Source: Myxococcales bacterium (GTDB taxonomy: Bacteria > Myxococcota_A > Bradymonadia > UBA7976 > UBA1532). From it: a DNA stretch of 64,000 bases. The translations under genes and the position numbers were made by a program. Of this stretch, positions 28,817-36,232 are shown piece after piece. Location of the stretch: the NCBI GenBank assembly GCA_020633465.1, contig JACKDN010000017.1:62001-126000 (forward strand), given 5' to 3'. Below the pieces are notes generated by a model. The model ran no database searches. It had not been told where the DNA came from and saw only the letters and a program-made list of their open reading frames with translations. Within the stretch, counting starts at the first letter, position 1. Every line of letters starts with the position of its first letter.

Positions 28817-29775
28817 TCAGGCGAGGCGAAGGGCGTGCGCCAGCAGCATCAAGAGCAGCGTCACGTGACCCCCCGCGCGGGCGCGCGGCGCGCGGACGCG
28901 GCCCGAGAAGCGCCGCGTCCAGATCACCGAGGCTACGCCCGCCGCCACGACGCCGGCGGCCGGATGCCACAGCAGGCCGGGCAGCCAGGGCAGGGCGGCG
29001 TGGGCCACCAAGACGGCGGCGGCGCGCCGGCCCGTGTCGCCCCGCGCGGCGGGCCGCGCCTCGAAGCGCGCACACCAGCGGGCGTACGCCTCGACGAACT
29101 CGGGCGCCTCGGCGGCGATCACGTCGCCGCCCTCGTCCAGGGCCGCCTTCTCGAGCGCGGCGTGCAGCGCGTGGCCCTCCGCGCCGGCGCGCGTGTCGCG
29201 CGTGGTCTCGCCGCGCCACGACGCCTGCACCCGCGGATCGGTGATCGGGTGCACCTCCTCGTGCAGCACCTGGCAGAAGACGTGATCGCTCGGCGCGGCC
29301 AGCGACACCGCGACCACGCGCTCGCGCGGCAGCCCCAGGCCGCGGCCGTGGGGGCCCAGGGCGGGCACGTCCAGCACCCGCAGGGGCGGGGCGGCGCCGG
29401 CGTGCAGCGCGTCGCGGCAGCGGGTGAGGGCCGGCACCACCTCGGCCTCGAAGCGGGCGCGCCGCGCGGCGCGTCGTCGCGCGCCAGGGCCGCCTCGACC
29501 GCCGGCCGCTCGGCGCGCAGCGCCGCCCGCAGGGCGTCGGCCAGCTTGCCCGGCCCCAGCGCGGCGTCCAGCGTCTCGAGATCGGCGGTCCAGTGGGCCA
29601 GGAAGTGAACCCGCAGGCGCTGGGGATCCGCGCGGTAGGCGGCGCGCAGGGGCTCGACCCAGGCGGGCTTCGGCCGCCGCGGATCGTACAGCGAGGCCGC
29701 GTCGCGCCCCAGATCCAGGTGACTCAGCACGTGGTACAGCAGGGCCGCGTGCAGCGGCCGCTCGACGGTGATCAC
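28817..29775 (-). pseudogene. HExxH-motif membrane protein, frame broken near 29470
   Basis: The frame starting at GTG 29775, which overlaps the upstream stop by GTGA, encodes VITVERPLHAALLYHVLSH and about 100 further helical residues. Near 29463-29485 (a CG-rich run) the protein-like sequence moves to another frame, continuing with RFEAEVVPALTRCRDAL and ending at 28817. The second part contains HEEVHPITDP, an HExxH zinc motif, a later acidic helix (ALDEGGDVIAAEAPEFVEAY) that could give the third ligand, and two C-terminal membrane helices. The total span is 959 bases, consistent with one small indel. A membrane zinc peptidase is plausible but unproven; I do not recognise the family. Sequencing error is as likely as true inactivation. 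Confidence 0.6.
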
Positions 29776-31982
29776 CGCGCCGCCAGCCAGCCGCCGGGGC
29801 CGGCGACGACGGCGGCGCGCGCGCGGCCCAGCACGCGCTCGCGCAGGTCGTCGCCGCGCCGGGTGAGGCACACCAGGTCTTGCGCGCGGAAGCGGGGGCC
29901 CAGGAAGGTGACCGCGCGCCCGTCGGGATCGCGCAGCAGCGCGCGCAGGGGGCGCGGCAGGCGGGGCAGGGCGGCGCCGATCCAGAGGCCGTCGAAGGGC
30001 CCCTCGAGGCCGACGGCCACCAGCGGGCGGCCGCCCTGCACGGTGATCGGCTGCCGATCGCCCAGCGAGGCGCGCAACCGCAGGGCCTCGATCTTGCCGC
30101 CGGGCGCCACCGCGACCACGTCGCCCGCGTCGCCCACCGCGTGGGCCAGCAGCGCCGCGACGTAGCCGTTCGAGGCCAGCAGATCGGCCACCCGATCGCC
30201 GGTGCACGGCGCCAGCGCCTCGAGCCCCAGCGCCAGCGCGTGGAAGGGCACCCACGGCGGCGGCTCGCCCTCCTCGACCCGGGGGAGCGTTCGGCCGTCG
30301 GCGCGCAGCATCGCGTCCGCCTCGGCCTCACCCAGGTAACGCTCCGGCGGCGTCGCGAGGAAGGCCTCGATCAGCAGCTCGCTGCGCAGCACGCCCGCCT
30401 CGAGCAGGCGCCGCACGGCCTCCTCGCGGCGCCGCACCCAAGGATCGCGGACGTGCAGCCCCACCGGGAAGCGCAGCACGGTGGCCGGGCCGCTCTCGGC
30501 GGGCGGCGAACGCTCCGCGCGGCGGGCGCGGGCCAGGATGGCGTCGCGCGTGGCCGGGCTCATCTGCCGCGCCTGCTCGTCGATGCTGCGCCGGAACACC
30601 CGGTCGACGTCGCGCCCCTGCCCGCGGAAACGCTCCAGGATCTGCGCGACCAGCGGCGGATAGTGGTCGTACATGAAGCGCACGCGCCCTTCGAAGTCGA
30701 GCGCGCGGCTGGGATCGACGTGCTCGGCGCGGAAAGGCCCGTCGTACCAGCTCTTCCACCACGCCGGGTGGTGGAAGACGGTGCCGAAGCGCGCCGAATA
30801 GTCCTGCATCGCCTCGTGCACGTGGGCGCCGGGGTAGAGGCGGAAGGGATCGATCGACAGCCACCCGCAGGTCTCGCCCGCCGACGTGAACAGGCGCTGC
30901 ACGAAGGCGAGCGTCTCGCGCATCGAGACCTCGTCCTCGCCCGGGTGCCCCACGATGATGTTGGCCGCCCAGTTCAGGCCGTGCTTCCGGCTGAGCGTCG
31001 CCAATCGCTCCGCCGCCGCCAGGTAGGCGTCCGGCTTGTTGCCCTTCTGCATGATCTCGAGCATGCGGGGGCTGCCGCTCTCGAGCCCGATGCCGATGCT
31101 GAAGCGCGCCGCGGCCAGCAGCTGCACGTCCTCGTCGCCCAGATCGTCGCTGCGGGTCAGCGTCCAGTACTGCCGCGGCAGCAGCCCCTCGCGCACGATG
31201 CCCTCGAGCACCGTGCGCCGCCAGGAGCGTTTCAGGCCGAACAGCGGATCGGCCAGGTTCACCACCCACCGCGACAGGTCGGTCCGGCGGCTCAGCCGGC
31301 GCAGCTCGTCGAGCGCCCGCTCGGCGCTGTAGGCCCGCCACTGATAGCCGCTCTTCGCCCGCTCCATGCAGAAGGTGCAGCGATACGGGCACCCGCGCGA
31401 CAGGTAGATCTGGAACTTGCGCCCGATGTCGTGGGCCCGCGGCCAGTAGCGATCAAGCAGATCCCAGCGATAGGGCGGCAGGGTGTCCAGGTCCTCGACG
31501 ACGCCGCCGTCGACGAAGGGCTGCTCGACGCGGCCGCCGCCCAGGAGCGTCTCGACCAGCTCGGCCATCGAACGCTCCCCCTCGCCGCGGATGACCGCGT
31601 CGAAGGGGCCGCCCTCGAACACCACGTCGCCGGGCAGCGCGCTCGCGTGATAGCCCCCGGTCACCAGTGGGACGTCGGGGTACAGCCGCTTCAGGAAGCG
31701 ACCGAGCGTCAGCACGCGCATGTAATCGAAGCTGCTGTAGCAGCTCAGCCCGATGCAGACGAGGGGGCCCAGGCCGTCGAGCGTGCGCTGCAGGTGCTGG
31801 TGATCGGTGCCCTCGTAGTTCAGGTCGAGGATCTCGACCCGAACGCTCCGCTCGCCCAGGCGCTGCAGCAGGTAGCCGCCGATGCTCACCAGGTGCGGCA
31901 GACCGAAGTCCATGTCGGTCCACTTCAAGATGCCCGGCGAGATCAGCAGCACGCAGGGCCGACGATCGGTCGCCGTGCTCAC
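29772..31982 (-). CDS. B12-type radical SAM enzyme fused to a protein-isoaspartate-methyltransferase-like domain
   Basis: A 736-residue protein. Residues ~10-150 form a cobalamin-binding-type domain (LVTGGYHASALPGD). The radical SAM core has cysteines 198, 202 and 205 in LSRGCPYRCTFC, and GIGLESGSPRML and GHPGED are typical of B12 radical SAM enzymes. From about residue 516 to the end the protein resembles PCMT (isoaspartate O-methyltransferase): FLATPPERYL, then a Rossmann-like region in which the SAM loop is changed (VADLLASNGYVAALLAHAVGDAG). B12 radical SAM enzymes often methylate unactivated carbons, and PCMT-like enzymes in some RiPP pathways methylate aspartate. The start overlaps the SPASM gene's stop by GTGA. 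Confidence 0.82.
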   Translation of the reverse strand: MSTATDRRPCVLLISPGILKWTDMDFGLPHLVSIGGYLLQRLGERSVRVEILDLNYEGTDHQHLQRTLDGLGPLVCIGLSCYSSFDYMRVLTLGRFLKRLYPDVPLVTGGYHASALPGDVVFEGGPFDAVIRGEGERSMAELVETLLGGGRVEQPFVDGGVVEDLDTLPPYRWDLLDRYWPRAHDIGRKFQIYLSRGCPYRCTFCMERAKSGYQWRAYSAERALDELRRLSRRTDLSRWVVNLADPLFGLKRSWRRTVLEGIVREGLLPRQYWTLTRSDDLGDEDVQLLAAARFSIGIGLESGSPRMLEIMQKGNKPDAYLAAAERLATLSRKHGLNWAANIIVGHPGEDEVSMRETLAFVQRLFTSAGETCGWLSIDPFRLYPGAHVHEAMQDYSARFGTVFHHPAWWKSWYDGPFRAEHVDPSRALDFEGRVRFMYDHYPPLVAQILERFRGQGRDVDRVFRRSIDEQARQMSPATRDAILARARRAERSPPAESGPATVLRFPVGLHVRDPWVRRREEAVRRLLEAGVLRSELLIEAFLATPPERYLGEAEADAMLRADGRTLPRVEEGEPPPWVPFHALALGLEALAPCTGDRVADLLASNGYVAALLAHAVGDAGDVVAVAPGGKIEALRLRASLGDRQPITVQGGRPLVAVGLEGPFDGLWIGAALPRLPRPLRALLRDPDGRAVTFLGPRFRAQDLVCLTRRGDDLRERVLGRARAAVVAGPGGWLAAR

Positions 31983-33100
31983 CGGGCCGGTTCGGCGATG
32001 GTGATGAGCGGGCCGGCGGCGGGCGCGCCCCCGGCCTGGGCCTGCGCGACGAAGGGCTCGGGCGCGCGCAGATCGCCGTAGGTGGCGAAGCCGCTCTCCT
32101 TGCAGCCGCCCTGGCAGCTCTTCTCGTAGGCGCAGCCGCGACACATGTCGGGCACCTGCTGCTTGAAGGTGTGCAGGTAGGGCTGCGCGTGGATGGCCGG
32201 CCAGTCGGCGTCGACGATGTTGCCCAGCACGTTGCTCGACAGGTTGCAGCTGCGCACGTTGCCCAGCGCGTCGACAGTGATGTTGGGGGTGTGCGTGCCG
32301 ACGCTGCAGAACCCGAACTTCACCCAGCGATAACGCTCCAGCCGGATGAGGCAGGGCGGGATGGGCATGGCCGTCGACACCTGCAGTTTCCAGCCCGGGC
32401 CCAATCGCTCCGCGGTGTCGAGGTTGTGCTCCACCTGCTCGACCAGCGGCATCAGCCGGTCGAGCTGGTGGATGGCCCAGCCCGTCGGCGACATGCGGTT
32501 GTACGCGATGGCGCGCACCCCCAGCACGTAGCACAGCTCCATCACGCCCTCGAACGCGCGCCAGTTCTCGGCCATCGCGACGAAGCACACCTGCACCGGC
32601 ACGCCCGCGTCGCGCAGGTCGAGCGCCGCGCGCACGGTGTCGTCGAAGCAGGCGGCGCCCTTCAGCCGATCGTGCTCGTCGCGGTCGGCGCTCAGCAGCG
32701 TCAGTTGCACCGAGCGCAGCTTCCACGCCGCGAACTTCGCCGCCACCGCGGGCGTAACGTGGCTGCCGTTGGTGATCAGCTGCACCGTCGGCACCAGCTG
32801 CGTCGCGCGCTCGATGATGGTCAGCGCGTCCTTGCGCAGCAGGGGCTCGCCGCCGGTGATGGTGATGTGCCGCGCGCCGCTCTGCCGCACCGCCTTCTCC
32901 ATCATCGCGAGGAAGGCGTCGGTCTTCAGCTGGCCCTTGGGGTAGTTGCCCTGGGGATCCTCGGGCGAGGCGTTCCAGACGTTGTAGCAGTGGCCGCAGG
33001 CGTGATCGCAGGCGGGGGTGAGCTCGAAGTCCAGCCGCGGCACCTGGTGCGCGGGATCGCAGGTCCAGGCGTCCGTCGGCGCGCCGTGCAGGATGCCCAC
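31979..33100 (-). CDS. Radical SAM / SPASM-type peptide-modifying enzyme
   Basis: A 373-residue enzyme. The radical SAM cluster cysteines are 31, 35 and 38 in TPACDHACGHCYNVW, followed by ITGGEPLLR and ITNGSHV. The C-terminal SPASM-like region has FCSVGTHTPNITV, RSCNLSSNVLGNI, MCRGCAYEKSCQGGC, enough cysteines for auxiliary iron-sulfur clusters. SPASM enzymes beside small Cys-rich genes usually install thioether or other crosslinks, or mature quinohemoprotein-type proteins. The GTG start at 33100 follows the stop of the GPCL-repeat gene by one base, which strongly suggests coupled translation and that this protein is its substrate. The open frame continues upstream, but in overlap with that gene. 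Confidence 0.88.
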   Translation of the reverse strand: MGILHGAPTDAWTCDPAHQVPRLDFELTPACDHACGHCYNVWNASPEDPQGNYPKGQLKTDAFLAMMEKAVRQSGARHITITGGEPLLRKDALTIIERATQLVPTVQLITNGSHVTPAVAAKFAAWKLRSVQLTLLSADRDEHDRLKGAACFDDTVRAALDLRDAGVPVQVCFVAMAENWRAFEGVMELCYVLGVRAIAYNRMSPTGWAIHQLDRLMPLVEQVEHNLDTAERLGPGWKLQVSTAMPIPPCLIRLERYRWVKFGFCSVGTHTPNITVDALGNVRSCNLSSNVLGNIVDADWPAIHAQPYLHTFKQQVPDMCRGCAYEKSCQGGCKESGFATYGDLRAPEPFVAQAQAGGAPAAGPLITIAEPAR

Positions 33101-33101
33101 G

Positions 33102-33788
33102 TCAGGCGTCCTCGTCGGTCTCACCCGACGCGCCGCCCAGCCGCGCGACGACGTCGGCGGGCAAGGCACGCTCGCCCAGCACGCGCTTCAGCACGGCGTC
33201 GCGATCGCTGGCCACGGGGGCGGGCCGCTCGTCCGGCTCGAGCGCGCCGAAGCCGCCGTCGGGCGCGGGCGGGCTGAGGCAGGGGCCGATGTAGGCGTCC
33301 GGCTGGGGCGGGCTGAGGCAGGGGCCGATGTGCGCGTCGGCCTCGAGGCAGGGGCCCACGTCGGCCTCGATGTCCAGGCAGGGGCCGATGGCCGCGTCGG
33401 GCGCGGCGTCGGGGCCGGCGTCGGCGGCGGCGTCCAGCGACGGGCCCAGATCCTCGAGCGGCGGCTGCAGGCAGGGGCCGACGTACATGTCGTCGAGCGG
33501 CGGCTGCAGGCAGGGGCCGACGTACATGTCCTCGTCGACGCCGCCGTCGCTCGGCGGCACCTGCGCGTCGGCGTCCACCTCGGCGTCGACGCCGGGGCCC
33601 GGGTTGGTGTCTTCCTGCTCACAGCCCGCCTGGCTGCCGCCGAGCAGCAGCAGCGCGAGCGTCGTGGCGAGCGCGGTGAGGGCGCCGCCCAGCACGCCGC
33701 CCGGCACCGCCATGGCGCAGGCGGTCAGCCCCCCGGCGGCCAGGATCGCGAAGATCAGGGGGCGGATCCACGGGTGACGGCGCGCCAT
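33102..33788 (-). CDS. Membrane-anchored GPCL-repeat protein, candidate substrate of the radical SAM enzymes
   Basis: A 228-residue protein I do not recognise. Residues 8-55 are hydrophobic (two helices or a signal anchor) ending in SQAGC, a possible lipobox. An acidic Pro/Asp linker leads to seven repeats of D-x-x-[VIL]-G-P-[CS]-L: cysteines 93, 106, 137, 147, 157 and 170, with Ser117 in one degenerate copy. Apart from Cys24 and the SQAGC cysteine (Cys56), these repeat cysteines are the only ones in the protein. The C-terminal 50 residues are Cys-free and charged. The ATG at 33788 has GAGGAGG close upstream. The position before the SPASM enzyme and the repeat form suggest a multi-core, RiPP-like or crosslinked envelope protein; this is inference. 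Confidence 0.75.
   Translation of the reverse strand: MARRHPWIRPLIFAILAAGGLTACAMAVPGGVLGGALTALATTLALLLLGGSQAGCEQEDTNPGPGVDAEVDADAQVPPSDGGVDEDMYVGPCLQPPLDDMYVGPCLQPPLEDLGPSLDAAADAGPDAAPDAAIGPCLDIEADVGPCLEADAHIGPCLSPPQPDAYIGPCLSPPAPDGGFGALEPDERPAPVASDRDAVLKRVLGERALPADVVARLGGASGETDEDA
33454..33531. repeat. Tandem 39-bp repeat inside the GPCL gene
   Basis: Two 39-bp copies (33454-33492 and 33493-33531) are identical except for the last base. Each encodes one MYVGPCLQPPL-type unit. Further copies at 33270-33350 are shorter and diverged. Near-identity at DNA level points to recent duplication of a core unit. Confidence 0.85.
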
Positions 33789-33818
33789 GCGACCTCCTCT
33801 CGGTCGGCACCGCCGACA

Positions 33819-33847
33819 GAGTGCCACCGATGCCGTCACCGTGACAA
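33819..33847 (-). promoter_or_regulatory. Weak candidate promoter of the GPCL/radical SAM operon
   Basis: On the minus strand TTGTCA (33842-33847) is a good -35, but the sequence 17-18 bases on (GCACTC/CACTCT) is a poor -10. The 72-base gap to the HTTM gene upstream makes a separate promoter reasonable. Read-through from the imelysin operon is the alternative. Confidence 0.3.
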
Positions 33848-33860
33848 CGCGCGGCGCCGG

Positions 33861-35141
33861 TCAGAAGGGCGGGGGGCGGGCGGGCCACGGGTGCGCCAGG
33901 GGGAGAATCCAGGCCGGCGTGCCCTCGGTCGAGGCGGCGGCGAGATCGGCCGTGGGATCGACGAAGCGCTGCGAGGGCCGCCCGTTGTAGGCCACGAACG
34001 CGTCCGCGTACACGCGCACGCCTCGGTGGCCCTCGGCCTCGAAGCGCGCGGCCAGGTGCCGCGCGTACTGCGCCACCAGATCCGGCTGCGTGCTCATCTG
34101 CCGGGCCTGCAGCGGGGTCAGCGTCTCGGCGGGATCCACCTCGACCGGCCGGGCCAGGTCGTCGGCCGCGACGCGATAGGTCACCCGGCCCACCTTGTCG
34201 ATCAGCATCACCCGCCACGCGAACCGGAAGCCCACCTCGGTCCAGTTCACCGGCCCCGGCTGCGCCACGAAGCGGAGGGGCAGCGCCACCTGCACCGCCA
34301 GCCAGACCCCCACGAAGGCCGGCGCCCAGCGGGGCATCGGCGCGGGCGTCGTCGGGGCCGGACCCCGGCGGCACCAGCCGGGCTCGAAGAAGACCGTCGC
34401 CGCGGCCAGCATCACGAAGGGGAAGACGCCGATGGGGAACAGCAGGCCGACCGCGACGTGGAACACCACCGCGACGGCGTAGGCGAGGCGCCGCGTGCGC
34501 CGCCACGCCAGCAGGAAGGGCACGGTGAGATCGAAGGCGGCGCCGGCCCAGCTCATCAGCACCGCCACGCGGTCGTCCGCGAGCACGGGGCCGACCACCG
34601 GCAGGTGCGCGTACACCCCCAGCCAGGTGCGCAGCGGCTCGCCGTACACCAGCCAGTCGGCGTTCAGCTTGGCCAGGCCCGCGAACACGTACACCAGGCC
34701 CACCTGGCCGCGCAGCAGCGCGTAGGCCCAGCGGCCCACCGTCGGGCGATGCGTCGGGATCACCGCCAACAGCACCGCCAGCAGCAGCACCAGGTAGTCG
34801 TGGTTCAGGTAGGGCGCGACGTCGATGCTGCGGGTGTAGGCGAAGAGGATCGCGAAGACGGCGGCGGCGCGCCGCGGCGCCCGCCCCACGGCCAGGGCCA
34901 TCGCCGCGCCCAGCTCGATGGCCAGCACGGCGTACAGCGCCGGCGCGGGCAGGGGACGCACCCAGCCGAGGCCGGGCCAGGTGAAGTGGAAGGTGGGCGC
35001 GAGGTACTGGCGCTCGACCCAGCCCAGCGCCACGAAGCGGACGACCGACGCCGCGAGGATCAGGCCGAGCAGCGCGCGGAAGGCCCGCAGGCCGGCGGCG
35101 TCCACCGGCGCGGCGAGCCACGCCCGCAGCCGCGCCCGCAT
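33861..35141 (-). CDS. HTTM-domain membrane protein (vitamin K-dependent gamma-carboxylase-like)
   Basis: A 426-residue polytopic membrane protein with about seven or eight helices. The HTTM family pattern is visible: FRALLGLILAASVVRFV, the region YLNHDYLVLLLAVLLAVIP, VGLVYVFAGLAKLNADWLVYGEPLRTWL, and PVNWTEVGFRFAWRVMLIDKVGRVTYRV with a C-terminal soluble part. Related to the gamma-carboxylase of animals; in bacteria such genes commonly close imelysin / di-heme protein operons linked to iron acquisition. Enzymatic activity is not established. The ATG shares a base with the imelysin stop (TGATG). It ends 72 bases before the GPCL gene. Confidence 0.82.
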   Translation of the reverse strand: MRARLRAWLAAPVDAAGLRAFRALLGLILAASVVRFVALGWVERQYLAPTFHFTWPGLGWVRPLPAPALYAVLAIELGAAMALAVGRAPRRAAAVFAILFAYTRSIDVAPYLNHDYLVLLLAVLLAVIPTHRPTVGRWAYALLRGQVGLVYVFAGLAKLNADWLVYGEPLRTWLGVYAHLPVVGPVLADDRVAVLMSWAGAAFDLTVPFLLAWRRTRRLAYAVAVVFHVAVGLLFPIGVFPFVMLAAATVFFEPGWCRRGPAPTTPAPMPRWAPAFVGVWLAVQVALPLRFVAQPGPVNWTEVGFRFAWRVMLIDKVGRVTYRVAADDLARPVEVDPAETLTPLQARQMSTQPDLVAQYARHLAARFEAEGHRGVRVYADAFVAYNGRPSQRFVDPTADLAAASTEGTPAWILPLAHPWPARPPPF

Positions 35142-36232
35142 CAGTCCCCGTCGCCGCCGCCGAAGCCGATGCTGGCGCCCAGCGCCTGGGGCAGATCGGT
35201 CTGCAGCGTGCGCTGGAGCGATCCGAGCGCCGCGAAGGCGTCCTCCACCGCGGCGCGATCGGCGCTCAGCGCCTCGGTCAGCGGCACGCCCACCGCTGCC
35301 AGCGCCGCGTCCGCCGCCTGCAGCTGCTCGCTCAGCGTCTGCACCAGGTCGGGCCGCTCGGCCACGCGGGCCAGGCGCACCAGCCCCAGCACCTCGCGCT
35401 CGGCGTCGCCGCGCACCAGGATCGAGACGCCGTCCAGCGCGTCGCGCACGTTCTGCAGGCTGCGCCCGCTGGCCGCCGAGATCACCTTCCCCGGCTGCGC
35501 CTGGCCGTCGGTGGTCAGGCCCAGCGGCCGCGCCAGGTGCTCCTTGCGCAGCACCTCGAGGGTGAAGCCCAGCTCGGCGACCATCATGTCCACGACGTCG
35601 TCGCGCCCCTCGAAGGGCGCCGCGCCGGCGATCATCGCGTCGCCGTAGGGACCCCAGGCGGCGGCGAGCGCCGCGGTCAGCGTCACCAGATCCTCGGCCG
35701 CGGCCGTCAGGTAGGCGCACCGGCGGGGCGTCGCCGCGAAGGCAGCCAGCGCGTCGTCCTCGGGGTACAGCAGCGCCTCGATCGCCGGCAGCCCGCGCGC
35801 GGCGGCGCCCGCCGCGGCGACGTCCGCCGCGGTCAGCGGGCCGTCGCCGGCCAGCACGTCGACCACGGCCTCGGCGCGCAGCACGCCGAAGTCGATGTTC
35901 GAGCCCAGGCGCGCCGGGAACGCGCTCGCCGGCCCGAAGCGCAGCGGCGCGAGCTGGCTCCACCGGCCGCGCGCCTGCTGCCAGGCGTCGCGCGCCTCGG
36001 TCAGCGTGGCGGCCGTCGGCGCGGCGCAGAAGACCGCGGCGCGCGCGGACAGCGCCTCGGCGTCGCCGACCAGCGCCGCGTGCGTCGGCCGGGCGTAGCC
36101 CTGCACCCACGAGGTGATCAGCTCGCGCTCGAAGGCGTCGCCCCCGGCGCTCTCGTCGCAGCCCGGCGCCAGCGTCGCCGCGACGACCGCCAGCACGCCG
36201 ACCGCGAGGCCGATCCCCAGCCGCGGCGTCAC
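35141..36232 (-). CDS. Imelysin-family (M75) lipoprotein, second copy
   Basis: A 363-residue periplasmic protein. An N-terminal signal ends in LAPGC (lipobox). The imelysin helical bundle is recognisable (ARDAWQQARGRWSQLAPLRFGPAS, GSNIDFGVL, LPAIEALLYPEDD, WGPYGDAM). The GxHxxE motif of classical imelysins is replaced by GLPAIE, so metal or substrate binding may differ from the copy encoded upstream. GTG 36232 overlaps the di-heme gene's stop by GTGA. It belongs to the imelysin operon 38848-33861. Confidence 0.85.
   Translation of the reverse strand: MTPRLGIGLAVGVLAVVAATLAPGCDESAGGDAFERELITSWVQGYARPTHAALVGDAEALSARAAVFCAAPTAATLTEARDAWQQARGRWSQLAPLRFGPASAFPARLGSNIDFGVLRAEAVVDVLAGDGPLTAADVAAAGAAARGLPAIEALLYPEDDALAAFAATPRRCAYLTAAAEDLVTLTAALAAAWGPYGDAMIAGAAPFEGRDDVVDMMVAELGFTLEVLRKEHLARPLGLTTDGQAQPGKVISAASGRSLQNVRDALDGVSILVRGDAEREVLGLVRLARVAERPDLVQTLSEQLQAADAALAAVGVPLTEALSADRAAVEDAFAALGSLQRTLQTDLPQALGASIGFGGGDGD

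Noticed and set aside
29463..29485. Programmed ribosomal frameshift in the HExxH gene
   Set aside because: No slippery heptamer or downstream pseudoknot is evident, and other frame breaks in GC runs of the same window favour indels.
33270..33531. CRISPR-like short repeats
   Set aside because: The repeats lie in frame within a protein gene, encode a conserved peptide unit, and there are no unique spacers or cas genes.
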